This document shows, one piece after another, positions 23,690-34,226 of a stretch of 64,000 nucleotides of DNA. Source of the DNA: Eretmocerus hayati (Eukaryota; Arthropoda; Insecta; Hymenoptera; Aphelinidae); assembly GCA_029851415.1 (NCBI GenBank), contig CM056741.1, positions 70,484,282 to 70,548,281 on the forward strand, written 5' to 3'. Positions within the stretch are counted from its first letter, which is position 1, and the number at the start of each line of letters is the position of its first letter. Below the pieces are notes generated by a model, which ran no database searches, was not told where the DNA came from, and saw only the letters and a list, made by a program, of their open reading frames with translations. Made by a program: the position numbers and the translations under genes.

Positions 23690-23768
23690 AAAAAAATTCT
23701 ATGATCGGGGCTCGAACCTTGACCTCTCACACGTGAGTCCGAGACTTGACCCCGAAGCTACCACGCTC
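23690..23768 (-). other. tRNA-like Pol III module, right arm
   Basis: This is the inverted copy of the left-arm module. The B box reads GGGCTCGAACC on the plus strand at about 23707-23717 and the A-box complement lies near 23750-23760. The long A-rich tract 23675-23695 gives the T-run on the minus strand. Both copies preserve the boxes. Confidence 0.45.
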
Positions 23769-24226
23769 CTTACGATGATTTGTTGAGATTTTGTATGTAA
23801 AGTAAGAGCCCATGAGGTATATCATGCTTTACAGATTACATACGGATTTGATAATTCTTGTCATCAAAACGCTCTTGAAATTTTTGAAATTGAGCCTCGT
23901 TTTTTATGCAGTTGAGCAAAGATATTAATTAAATGGACAATAGAATTGATTCAAATTTGCACCAAATTAAATAGCGACTTGTAGGTAATTGTCACGTGAA
24001 CCTCTCGTATTCAAGGCTGCATTACAGGATTTTACGTGATGAGAAAAAAAGTATTGCACCAAAATCGTGCACTCCTACGGCTCTTGATTTCTCAAGGCAA
24101 CTTTTTGCCATATACTACATATGCCGGAGCAATAATTGAGAATTTCTGCGTTATATACATACGAGCATAATGTAAATAGCCGCGCTCGCGCGCCGGTCAA
24201 TTGAGAGCGCCCCGTAAAATCTATTA

Positions 24227-24521
24227 GGGTGTGTCCACAAGTAAAGCGCCCGCGCCGAGCCCCGGCGCGCGGCGCCGCTCCCGGCACCCGCGCTGGCACC
24301 GCGCTCTGAGCAGGCTCAAAAATTCTCCACGTTACCGACTATATCCGGAGTATAGAACCGAAGTTTGGCCACCCCGATCGCTAAGTACAACTTCGAAAAG
24401 AGGAGTCAACCCGTGTGTCTATAAATTTACACAAACAATTTCTAGCGCGCGCCAGCGCCGGTGCCGGGAGCGGTGCCACGCGCCGGGGCTCGGCGCGGGC
24501 GCTTCACTTGTGGACACACCC
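24227..24521. mobile_element. 295-bp PIF/Harbinger-like MITE with TTA duplication
   Basis: The ends are GGGTGTGTCCACAAGT and its inverse. The inverted repeats extend for about 80 bp and are extremely GC-rich (CGCCCGCGCCGAGC, differing at a few positions). TTA flanks both sides (24224-24226, 24522-24524). The homologous left arm shows the uninterrupted site with a single copy of this trinucleotide at 21379-21381. A 3-bp TTA/TAA duplication with GGG termini is characteristic of PIF/Harbinger (Tourist-type) MITEs. The 148-codon frame crossing its right edge is an artefact of the GC-rich inverted repeats. Confidence 0.92.
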
Positions 24522-24721
24522 TTAGGCGCAGCGGCGATTTTTTCTCACCCGGCGCATATTTTTTGCTTCTCGTCGGACAAAAGACAACCCCGCACGGAAA
24601 ATCAGGGGTTAGTTCAGAAAAGTTCGGCGTGGCGCTTCATTTCAAAACAGAGACGGGTAGTTTCTAACCTCCGCTGAGCGCGGCGCGTGAAATATACCCG
24701 CTCATTTCTCTCCGTGCGTGA

Positions 24722-25066
24722 ATGTTACTTCTCGCGCGAGTTGGCAACGTGTGCGGAAACTTCTCGCACGCGTTGCGTATACTATTTTTTGCAACTGTGC
24801 GCGAAGTTGTAATTAAATGCACCACTGTCCGAGCAAGATTATCTTGAAAACGAAGTTTTCAAGAGAGGCCAAATTCAGAGGGATGACGTGACATCATATT
24901 TTGGAACTGTGCGTGAATGAAAATGCGTTAGAGCGAGAAGTTACATTCATGCACACTCCACCAGTGCGTAAATGTAAAACTGTGCGAGAAGTCATGCACG
25001 CATTACTTCTCGCACTGTAAATAATGAAGAGAAGTCTCATTTTTTACAACTTCGCGCACACAGTTG
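24722..25066. repeat. Cluster of CGCGAGAAGT-like words
   Basis: ACTTCTCGCRC and its inverse occur repeatedly here (about 24728, 24768, 24942, 24986, 25006, 25048), in both orientations and at irregular spacing. A few more occur in the left arm (about 21070-21170). They make the region locally self-complementary. The outer limit of the inverted arm lies inside this cluster, so it may be the decayed end of an element that carried the arms. Confidence 0.5.
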
Positions 25067-25214
25067 TAAAAAAAAATTTTCGACACGTTGTGCGGAAAAG
25101 TGTCTTTCCCACACTGATTTTCCACTTTCACGGACAGTTTGTCGAAAAACACAGTTTGATACACGGATTTAAAACCTACTTTTTGCATCCTCGTCTTGAT
25201 TCCGACCTTCGACC

Positions 25215-25282
25215 ACGGCTCAAGCCGCGAACCCATCACTCGGACGAGAAAAAAAAGTTTCCACCCTTGTATCGAAATGTAC
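25215..25282 (+). repeat. 68-bp dispersed repeat, copy 1
   Basis: The segment from ACGGCTCAAGCCG to ATCGAAATGTAC matches 60916-60984 with only about ten differences, including CCCATCAYTCGGACG. It lies inside the hAT-like composite, unlike the other copy. The function is unknown. Confidence 0.7.
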
Positions 25283-25930
25283 TATCTTTGCATGAGACAT
25301 GAAAATGAGGACCTCATTGTAACTGGAACCACGTGTAATCTGATTTCTACTTCAACAGAAACGTATGTAAAAATCGCCTCTCTCATACATCCATCTCAAG
25401 AGTAATGCGAGGCTAGCAAAAATTGAAAATTCACAAAAACGTACATTTCAGTAGGTGAGGAGTTCCTTCATCTTGTAACAGAGACCATTGGGAACCCCTA
25501 TAAACTGTTAGGAGCCCCCCTGTTCACTTTTCTGACGCCGAAGACAGCTCATCCCTAGGATGAAGTGTACTCATTGGAATAATTGTAATACGAGGTTCTC
25601 ATTTGAATACATGAGGATATCCGTTATTCGACCGCTTAGGCGCGGCGAAGCTGCAAAATGGATCACGCGAGTATCATACCATTGTGTGAATACTAATTAA
25701 TCGATGGAAAAGTTACCCGGAGATGTCGTATCAGATTGGAATATCTTGAATTTGCCAACCAGTATCGCTCAAATGCCGAGATTCGCCCATAAGACCCTCA
25801 CCCAAAGAACTAGAGCTTCTGCGAATAATGATACGTTGAGACGATCGAGCATTCATAGTTTCCACCTTCAAACAATGATAGATGTGTGCAAATGAAGTGA
25901 ACTAAAAAATTGATGAAAAAAGAAAAAAAC
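25283..25930. other. Unassigned interior of the composite element
   Basis: No repeat, transposase fragment or exon was recognised between the dispersed repeat and the right subterminal array. Confidence 0.4.
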
Positions 25931-26340
25931 ATTTTGTTTTGTTTCGTTTAGTTTTGTTTAAGGGAGAAACAAGACAAAATAATGCAATATTGTTTACGTT
26001 GACGATAAACGAAACTAAACGAAACGATATGAACGAGCGAACTGCATAAACAAAACTAAACGAAATTATGCGAGTTTTGTTTCGTGTAATATTACGTTGA
26101 GCCCTTCTGATTACGTTTAATTTCGTTCCTCTCCAACATAATCAAAAGTAATTTTGTTTACGTTTCGTTCTCCAAAAACAAAATTCGACGTATTCAAAAT
26201 GCCGGAATTTCGTTTAGTTTTGTTTATTGATATTGAATATCAATAATGTTTTGTTTTGTTTCGTTTATCATCAACGTAAACGGAATCATTTCGTTCCGTT
26301 TCGTTTATTTGCTAACGAAAACGAAACAAAACGAATATTC
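25931..26340. repeat. Right subterminal AAACGAAAC array of the hAT-like element
   Basis: This is a mirror counterpart of the left array. TTTTGTTTCGTTTAG and AAACTAAACGAAAC words are mixed in both orientations over about 410 bp and end directly at the right terminus. Confidence 0.75.
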
Positions 26341-26362
26341 CGTTAGAAACCCTGATTTGTTC

Positions 26363-27488
26363 GTTCTGACGATGAAAAAATGTACTCTCTCCGTGCCCGC
26401 ACAACTCGTTTACGAAGATCACCTCGTTCTAATCTTTCGAACAGCATTCGCTTAGCATCGAAACGATCGTTCACGGGTCTCTGTAATTTGCTACAGGCAC
26501 GTATCACGAAAGTGAAGAACCTCAATTGTTTCACGAAGAAGAAGTTTACGAGATTATTATCATTAAGAAGGGGCTAACCAGAATTCATTGCAGTCCCACC
26601 CGGGTTTTCGCGCTCGATAAATTTTATTCCAATATACCTCATGTGTACACGGAGACGAAAGAATAACAGTGAATGTTCATCTCGTTCATGTCTCAAGCGC
26701 GAGAATCTCGTATTTTTCGTAACCGGTGGACGCTGGGTTTGCCGGGCAGGATATAAGTATCAACACACATTTCAGAGTTGCTCTTGTATGTGTTACGTAT
26801 GAATCACAGGTCGTGTAGCATCTTGCAACTCGGCCCTGAGAGGGAGAGAGGTTTTTGAAATTTCACGAAAAAATCCTGGCTATGACGCCGCTTGTCGCGA
26901 AGCTCGGTCGGCGAGGATGGGCCAGGGATTTTGAAGCTGGCTAGAGAAACCCGCGTAAAAGGGATTACGTATGTAGGCCGGGACGGCTCGCTCTCGTGCG
27001 TAACCCCCCGACGAAAGCCCATATGCTCGAGGGGTATTACGGGAGCTTTGATGAGATGTATCTTTTAATACGTGAGCGACTTGGCTCGTGCCAGTTAGCG
27101 GGTTTGATCACCCTTCGCATTATCAAAGAGCGATTCGTATGTACATGACATCACAGATCGCATGAATGTATCCTCTCAGCATCTCTATAGGTACTAGTGC
27201 AAGCCTTGGTTGAATAAATGAGGATTTGCGTTTCTTACGTAGCAGGTCAGAGTTTGAGTCTCTGTTCGGGACCACTTTCCTCGTGTGCTTTCTGGGTGCA
27301 GTTGTTCAGCACTCATCTGAAACTCTGGGTCCTCTGAGGTTGAACTTTACAAGGCACTACAATCTAATAATTCTCCTAGAGTGTAGGAATACGCTGATGG
27401 TTGTGAGTACCTCAACACCACGCCCATGCGTATAACGTCTGGGAAATAATCGAGTTGGTTAAACTGAACGTTGAACTTGGAATAGTAT
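26363..27488. other. Gene-free stretch
   Basis: Short frames on both strands without recognisable domains. I noticed no repeats. Confidence 0.4.
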
Positions 27489-27612
27489 CTTTCGATTCGA
27501 GGGCGGGGAGTTTAGTTTTGCTTTTCGAGTGATTGTTTTCGGTCCGAGCCCTGACGAGGGTCGAAATTATCACGAGTAAAGCAAAAAAACTTCACGCCCG
27601 AGTATCGAAAAA
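27489..27612. repeat. 123-bp hairpin repeat
   Basis: TTTCGATTCGAGGGCGGGGAG at the left pairs imperfectly with CTTCACGCCCGAGTATCGAAA at the right, and TTTTGCTTTTCGAGTGAT pairs with ATCACGAGTAAAGCAAAA further in. The end sequence (CGAGTATCGAAAAATGTA) resembles the CCTCGTATCGAAATGTAC edge of the dispersed repeat at 25215 and 60916, so they may be related. A small foldback element is the likely identity. Confidence 0.55.
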
Positions 27613-30211
27613 TGTATTACTATCATCATAGTTGTGCGTGCCAATGTGCGAGTTTTTTGCCATTCAATCTGACGTGCGTGCCCATCGTGAGGCGGACATT
27701 TTTCAATGACAAATGCGATACTTATAACCGAAGTCACAATCTCATTGTGAGATGTTGCAACCGAAAGTTCGTCGACTTAACCATGTGATATATCATAATG
27801 ACTCGGCAATATAACTCAATGCGGCCATCGAGTCTACTTACACGAACGACAGAACAAACTTTGATCCACACACGGCATCGTTGCAGCAGGTTCTCATACA
27901 CAGAGTGCACATGTTCAATCGTAATCTAACTGATAATCTCGGCTCTGGATCACGCCCACCGCAACGAAGCCGTAGCTCAGCGGCACTGTATGTGGTTGAA
28001 GCTCGACCAAGTCAAGCACCATCAGCTCATGCATACATGTATATAGCGAGTTCGGGTCAGTAACACAGCTGAGGTAGACCGTCAATGAGAGCTGCTGCAC
28101 GCATATCGTCGCCTGACGAATTTAAAGCACGCACTAATGGGATACACTTGTGTCATGCGAACTCCAACCATGACACTGCTTCTCATACAACCCAATTGCA
28201 TCAGGGTCTCGATCAGGGCTTCGTGCCGTACGAGGCACACAGGGGGTAAGCAAACTGTGTGTCACGCATTTGTGAATCTCGCGACTGATAAGAAACTCTA
28301 GTATGCGCGACCCCGCAACGGGATTGCGTAAACTATCTGAACCCGAAATCGTCCCATACTGGCCCGTAAACACGAGTCCCGATGCGGCGCCATACTTACA
28401 TCGATCACTGATACGCGTATACCAAGCGGGACCGCAGCTAGCTCCTCGAAGGGGGCCGCGGTGTGCTACACTGTATTCGTAACTAGTGCCCCCGAGCGCC
28501 ACCGAGGCCGCTCCTAATCGACTGAATAATTAATGCAATTGTCGTTCGAGCGTATAAAGTGTAGCCCACGCCCCCCGGACTCGAGCGACATGTGTGCCAC
28601 GGCGACAACGCACGTCGCGCTTTCTGCACAAATTTATAGGCTCGTGTCGAACGAACGCTATCCTCCGATTCGTCGTTCGGCTCTGCCTTTGCAAAAGCTG
28701 GCCTCTCTCTCTCTCACGACGATGAGTATTTTATACTTTTCGAGCCCAAAGCCGAGCTTCGGTGGAGTGCAACGCGGTCGCAACGCTCGGGACTTGTCGA
28801 CCCCCGAGTTAGCGTGCGTCGCGCCATATGGCCTGCACGTCAACGTCCTCGCGTGCCCGGAGCACTTTTTTTCGGTGGTAAGTATTGCTGGCTCGTGTGC
28901 GAGACCCATATATACACCCTCATAGGTATATTCTACTTCGTGCCCGACCTGGAATCCCGAATAGTCTCTATCGCATCCATCATCTCGCTCGCAATGGTGA
29001 CAAGTATCCATATATTTGCAATAATGAAGTCTGAGTATCAGGCTGGTATTCCCACTCGAGCTAAACTTCTGGACTTGTCTGGTGCTACGTTTCCCCTCCA
29101 CCATCGTACAGCATTCATCTTCCGTGATTCCGACGCATCAATCGTCGGGTCCGAGCTTTCTCAACATATAATAAATCCCCAAAAAAATGGGTCAACTACT
29201 CGAATAATCTACAAAGCTTTTTCACACCGATACCAATGAATTAGTATTCAGATCAAGAAATGAGCACTCTACACTGTATTCCCGCTGAAATATGTACACA
29301 CATTGAAAGCTTGTAGATTAAAGTTTTCTTGCATATTTGTTATTTTTGCGGAGTGCTTTCCAAATTATTAAATCGCACGCTGATCATTGAGGGATACTTC
29401 GAATGTTCAAACTATCAAATTTTGAGCGCGTCTCGGAGAACTCCGAATATTGCGTGTTGCGTTTAGAAGATGTGATTGTCCTTTATACGTCCTTGTTGAA
29501 ATCAGTCGGATCTGTCGAGGAAAGCCGAAACGCCCCAAGATCAGCATAAAGTCCAAATTTGTTCGTATCTCATCTCATTTCATGTACCCATTTAAATTGT
29601 CCATCAAAATCTTTCAAGTTGCGATACTCAAATTGTGAGGTGTCTTGAAGGTACATTATAGTTAGATATCAGATATATCTGATATCTGTCCACGTCACTG
29701 ATATCAGCAAACTGTGCCGATGAAAATTGATCGCATACGCCGATTCAAGCATTTAACATGATTTAAATTTCCCGCGATCGAGTCAAATAGTTCACATCAT
29801 AAGATTGATACAGGTTGGGTCTCCGGGTAACATTATTGGGTGAAAAAACAAACAAGTTTCTTCATGTTTCTCCAAGGACAAGTGAAAAGAAACATCGACT
29901 GCGTCGCTAAGAGACTCTTTGGACAAAATTCAAAGTTAAGCAACGTTTTCGCGGTTTGTATCGGAAAAAATTCCTTGCGAAGTTCCTGATTCCAAACAAG
30001 CTACCGGTTTCGCAAAAGCAAGATGAGCGGTCACCCCGCGGACATTTGGCCAATGAGGCTGTTAGCGACGCCGTTGATTAATCTTTTCACTGGTCTTTGG
30101 AGAAAAATGTTGAAACTCATCCTCATTTAGCCCGATAATGGTACCCAGGGACCACCATCCACCATTCTCATGGGCCTCAATCCCATCCCTCATATGCGCT
30201 GTGGGAAAGAA
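27613..30211. other. Gene-free stretch with a CpG-rich island
   Basis: The island 28100-28950 has frames of 122-148 codons on both strands. They overlap each other and lack domains. A perfect 24-bp palindrome lies at 29664-29687. Confidence 0.4.
29664..29687. repeat. Perfect 24-bp palindrome
   Basis: AGATATCAGATA followed directly by its own reverse complement, with a further GATATCAG about 15 bp downstream. It is AT-rich, so it may simply be a local replication product. Confidence 0.8.
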
Positions 30212-30345
30212 ACCAACCAGTGATAGAATTTGGTAGGCGATCGGTGGTTGAATTTACAGCCACGTGGTTCAATTTGACAGCCAAGCAGTCGTTGAAAAGA
30301 CAACCACCTAGTTAATATTTGAATCAGATGGTTGTCAAATTTGGT
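30212..30345. repeat. Degenerate repeat of GGTTGAATTTGACAGCCA-type units
   Basis: Units of roughly 21-24 bp containing GTGGTTGAATTTACAGCC, GTGGTTCAATTTGACAGCC and GATGGTTGTCAAATTTGG follow one another with substitutions, some inverted. The overall shape resembles the end of a small inverted-repeat element. Borders are not certain. Confidence 0.4.
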
Positions 30346-33300
30346 GGAATGCGAATCAATCTTTTTCGGTGTACCATTTGAAAATTTTTCAGAACTGTAA
30401 GAGTGAAATTATTCGCGCACTATCAAAATTGCTCATTAGTATCAATGAAACCCCATAATACAGAACAATATTACGTTTTCATGGGACAAGATTTGCAAAT
30501 AGCGTCACCCAATGAGAATCACATTGATACATAGCCGTCGCATTGAGCTTTGGCCTGCTCGTAAAAAGCTCACTGTGGCGCCGTCATGTACGAATGTATG
30601 CACGGCAGTCGGACAGAGAGCGTATCCACGAGGCATGATAATTGAAGGCTCGTGAGCGTCGGAGCTCGGACGAGTGCGGGTCACGATGATCGTTGGGGGT
30701 GAGATTTATCGCGCCGAATGGCCGAGTATACGTACACCACACGCACGGAATAGAGTGTGTGGAGTAGTGTCTGAGAGCCGCGGGCACATCGGGCAAGCTA
30801 ATTGGAATCATCACGCACTCCCGGCTGCTGAATAAAGATTGATACCACGGCTATTTCCTCATTAACGCGCGCTCCGCTTCACAGAGTCCATCGTGCCGCG
30901 CGATCGACCGGCGACCGTTCGCAGAGGACCGACAGCGAAAGCTACGTCTATTTGCTTATGATTGCTAGCTATGCTCGATTATCGCGTAATCAATCGATGG
31001 CAATTGATTCGGAGCGAGTATGGATTCCGAGCGTTGCTCTCGTCGATTCACGAAGGAATTTATCAATGAAAACGAGGAGGCGCTCGGGCGATCGCTATTG
31101 AGATCGATCTCGAGCGTTATTCGCGGGAAAATCTCGAACGGGCCGTGAACGAGGGTATTAGCAAGTGAGCGACACGGAACACATATTCCGATGCGAGACA
31201 TATAAATTCGCGCGAGGAGGGCGGTAGTACGCATATCGCTGACAACGAGAAAGCCTGTGGGTAGGTACTTGAGTTGCATATGCGACGCGATGAAGGGCCA
31301 TCGAGGCCTCGCTCAGCTCGCTCTCAAGTTGGGCGGCCAGAGTTTACAGAGAGCCCGAGACACGAGCGCGATCGAGAGCGGTTATATTGCTTATAATGGT
31401 CCAGAGTGGGTAGTGAAGGGGAAGGGGGCGAGAGAAAGGGATGAGATGACAAGAGAGGTATTGTGATGACGGGAGAGAAGCTCTTGTGTTGCACAAACGG
31501 GACGGCCTTTAACGAAGAGCGAGCTCCGATGCACCGCGAGTGGTAAGTTATATACTTATAAGGCTGGATCATCACTGCAGCGGCTGTAGCACACTTTATT
31601 ATGAGATGCAACGCGCTCTGCGATTCAGCAGAGAATAACGTCCGCGGTTCATTCACCGCTTTGCCGGTAGAGCATGCGTCGTTGAGCGTAAGAATAGACA
31701 CGCAAAGCTTGGCCGTCTCGCACACCTTTGATGAGCATGAGAAAAATACTCTGAACTGACACATGCTCAAGAATTTATTCTGACATCGAATCAATTAAAG
31801 TGATTCGTGAAATGCAAAATATAATAATAAATTTGCTGTTGTTATGGGAACCGTGAGAAATTGCACGTATCGTTATTGCTATTGGTGCTGATTAGTGGGT
31901 CTCGTTTACCGTTATTACATCCATCTTGGAATAAGAATTGCGATACTGTCGTTATCGTGCACAAATGTATGTGCCCCAGTCCTTGGGATGCTTTGCAGCC
32001 ACTCAAACGAGTTAGGGCTGCCACAATAATCGATTATTATTGATTTTGCATCGCGATTTCAAGTTGTAACACCAGCAGAATCTTAACCCTACTCCTTAAC
32101 TTGTTATAGGTGAGTGTGTGTCTCATCGCGCTCATCGGTATATAATTGTTTTGCCCATAACTTTGGTTCGACTTGATATTATCCATAGCAGGTAACGCTG
32201 AAAGTCAATTAAAAAATCCACTTATATAGCAGTAATACGTCTTAAATAGCCTAACTGACGCCGAGTTGTCACGAATCAGTGAAAACAAGATTTTCTTGTG
32301 ATCTAGGGATATAGTGTGTTTGTTTCTTCGCAAAAAATAAACGATGTTCCCGTCAAATTGCGATTCTTTGGCTCTTAGAGTTTTGATTTGAGACATCTTT
32401 CTAGCTTAACTTTGAACAATTTAGACATACTTTCAAATGTGGATCGAGTGCTGGGAGTGCCTTCAAGAAGCACGAGGGCAAGTTCAAAAACATTTCAAGA
32501 TAGAAATCAAGAACTTTTTTGTTAGTTTGCAAAACCAATCTGCAACGGAATGTCTCACTTCACTCTATATAAGAAAAATTACAAAGCCGAGACGCAGAAG
32601 GAAAAGAAGAAGAAGAAGAATCTAATCCTGTCAAAATTGTATTGCATCAATTTTGTACCGCATGATTTATAGAAATTGAAAAAACGAGCAGCGAGTGAAC
32701 TCATTGTTTCTGAGATTTCGGCGTCCCCGCATTAGCGGCAAACCTCATCTTGTCTGCAAGTAGGGCAGCAGCGTCTCGTTATCCGTCGCACTCAATTTCC
32801 ACATCTTATCGTTACCAGCAATCCCTATAGAAGTACATATGTACCTATATATAGCTACACCGCAGCGTGACGCTTGTGGAACGAGTTGGCTCGCCATGCG
32901 GGTGAAACTTGTCTAATTGCTTCGAAATTACACAACGGGCGCGAGTATAGCTGGGCTCTTCTGAGACATTGCGTTTGAAAGCGCCTTATACAATCGGCTG
33001 ACGGCCATAAACATTCATTAAACGGATTGCCTAACACGTCAAGAGAGCCGCGGGTGTTATCTACCGCGTACTTTTTGCCACACTAATGAGGATGAGCCAC
33101 TCGCAGCAGTTACACTCTGCAACGGTTCAAAAGGGCCTATACGGACGGCTTATACCACACACCACACCTGTCGACTTTGCTAACATCAGACACCACCTCG
33201 AATCCCGTTAGAGGGTGAGAAATTGTTCACGAGTCATTTTCGCTCGTTCGAAGGGTTATTTTGATTTCATGCGATTGGCGGACTCTCGTTGCGTAATTAG

Positions 33301-34138
33301 ATCTTTTTCAATTTTACTTGGGATCAAAGAACTGAGGTAGTGATCGGAGCAGTATACCCAGTTATGTTTATACAACGACAATGAATCGATTCCCTTGATG
33401 AAAAAGATCATACGATTCATCAATTTAGGCGTATAATAGAGGTATCCACGATGCATCTGCGTGCTTGTTTCCATTGTGAAAAACCACGTAGCGAGTTTCT
33501 TATCGGTAATAATAGGATTCATAAAAATTATCCGCAATTAAGATAATTACACGTATTGCAATAACATTTCTCAATCATGCATCGCGACCAGGTGAGGTAT
33601 GTTTTTGAGGGAAAAAAACGAGAGAGAATATAGCTTCCGCCTCGGAATAACATGAATTATCGCCCGAGCTCGCTTGTAAGCGATTGGGGTAAAAAATTTA
33701 CCCCAACACATTACCCAACTCCCTCTCATTGCTGCTCTTGAGGGTGATTATTCAGAAAAATAAGATGCGTGACTCGATGCTACGATTGCGGAGTGGCACC
33801 TCGTGGAACATTATCTTTGAGATTGTATTGCCAATAGGTAGATTCGTTCAAAGATATAATCCATATAAATTTTATGTCAATGTCCACATCGTCCGCGGAT
33901 GATTGAAATACAATCGCAGCAACGGCGTTGCTTGCGTATTCGGATCAAATATTTGTACTCAGGATTTTGCATCTGAACCGTTAGTATAGACTGAACACGG
34001 AGTCTCTATTCCAAAACCAAGTTGATGGCGATTTCGGAATAAATTGATGGGGCAAGTTCACGCAAGCCCAAATTCATCGGTAATCGTCGGTAATTGGTTC
34101 ACTGACCGCTAAAATTTCTCTTTTGTGCGTTGTTACAG
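30346..34138. other. Gene-free stretch
   Basis: The segment 30550-31500 is CpG-rich. A short 10-bp-stem palindrome (TTGGGGTAAA with its inverse) lies near 33683-33706. No exon or transposon was recognised. Confidence 0.4.
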
Positions 34139-34226
34139 AGCAGAATCGTCACGCAGCAGAGGTAGTCGTCTCAACAGAAGGTCAACGTATCGCCAGCCGA
34201 AGGCAGCGCAGCGTATCACGCACGAG
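34139..34226 (+). CDS. Candidate 88-bp internal exon
   Basis: The segment is preceded by a textbook acceptor: CTGAC as a possible branch point at 34102-34106, a pyrimidine-rich tract and TTGTTACAG ending at 34138. It is followed by a strong donor, GTGAGTGCT from 34227. Two of the three frames are open. The frame with one leading base gives 29 residues rich in Ser, Arg and Gln, with no family resemblance. Whether it is coding, untranslated or part of a long noncoding RNA cannot be decided, and no partner exons were convincingly found. It lies at the start of a CpG-rich island (34120-35400). Confidence 0.25.

Larger units (their letters stand above)
23561..24785. repeat. Right arm of the large inverted repeat
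   Basis: This is the reverse complement of 21055-22043. It is interrupted by a 295-bp MITE plus TTA duplication at 24227-24524. The outer part lacks roughly 60 bp present in the left arm. Beyond 24785 the DNA continues with further AAGTTGTAA/CGCGAGAAGT words but no longer matches the left side collinearly. The spacer between the arms is 1,517 bp, of which 960 bp is the TA-flanked element. Confidence 0.86.
20293..26354. mobile_element. 6.06-kb hAT-like composite element with internal palindrome
   Basis: The left terminus is CAGGGTTTTTAACG and the right terminus, inverted, is CAGGGTTTCTAACG (13 of 14 match). The octamer ATTTGTTC flanks it directly on both sides (20285-20292, 26355-26362). An 8-bp target duplication with CAGGG ends is diagnostic of the hAT superfamily. 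Both ends carry arrays of AAACGAAAC-like words, resembling hAT subterminal repeats. There is no transposase frame, so it must have moved in trans. The interior contains two inverted arms of about 1 kb, three further transposon insertions and two tRNA-like sequences. The intact target duplication means these were inserted later, or were carried along, without disturbing the ends. Confidence 0.88.

Noticed and set aside
24231..24677. 148-codon frame, Arg/Pro/Ala-rich
   Set aside because: It runs through the GC-rich inverted repeats of a MITE into the inverted arm; it is an artefact of low stop density.
28134..28502. 122-codon minus-strand frame with an internal GTAAGT
   Set aside because: No domain, overlapping context of a CpG-rich island and no partner exon.
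28551..28883. Promoter plus first exon (TATAAA at about 28553, GTAAGT donor at 28878)
   Set aside because: The signals are individually weak and common in CpG-rich insect DNA, with no initiator or downstream exon to support them.
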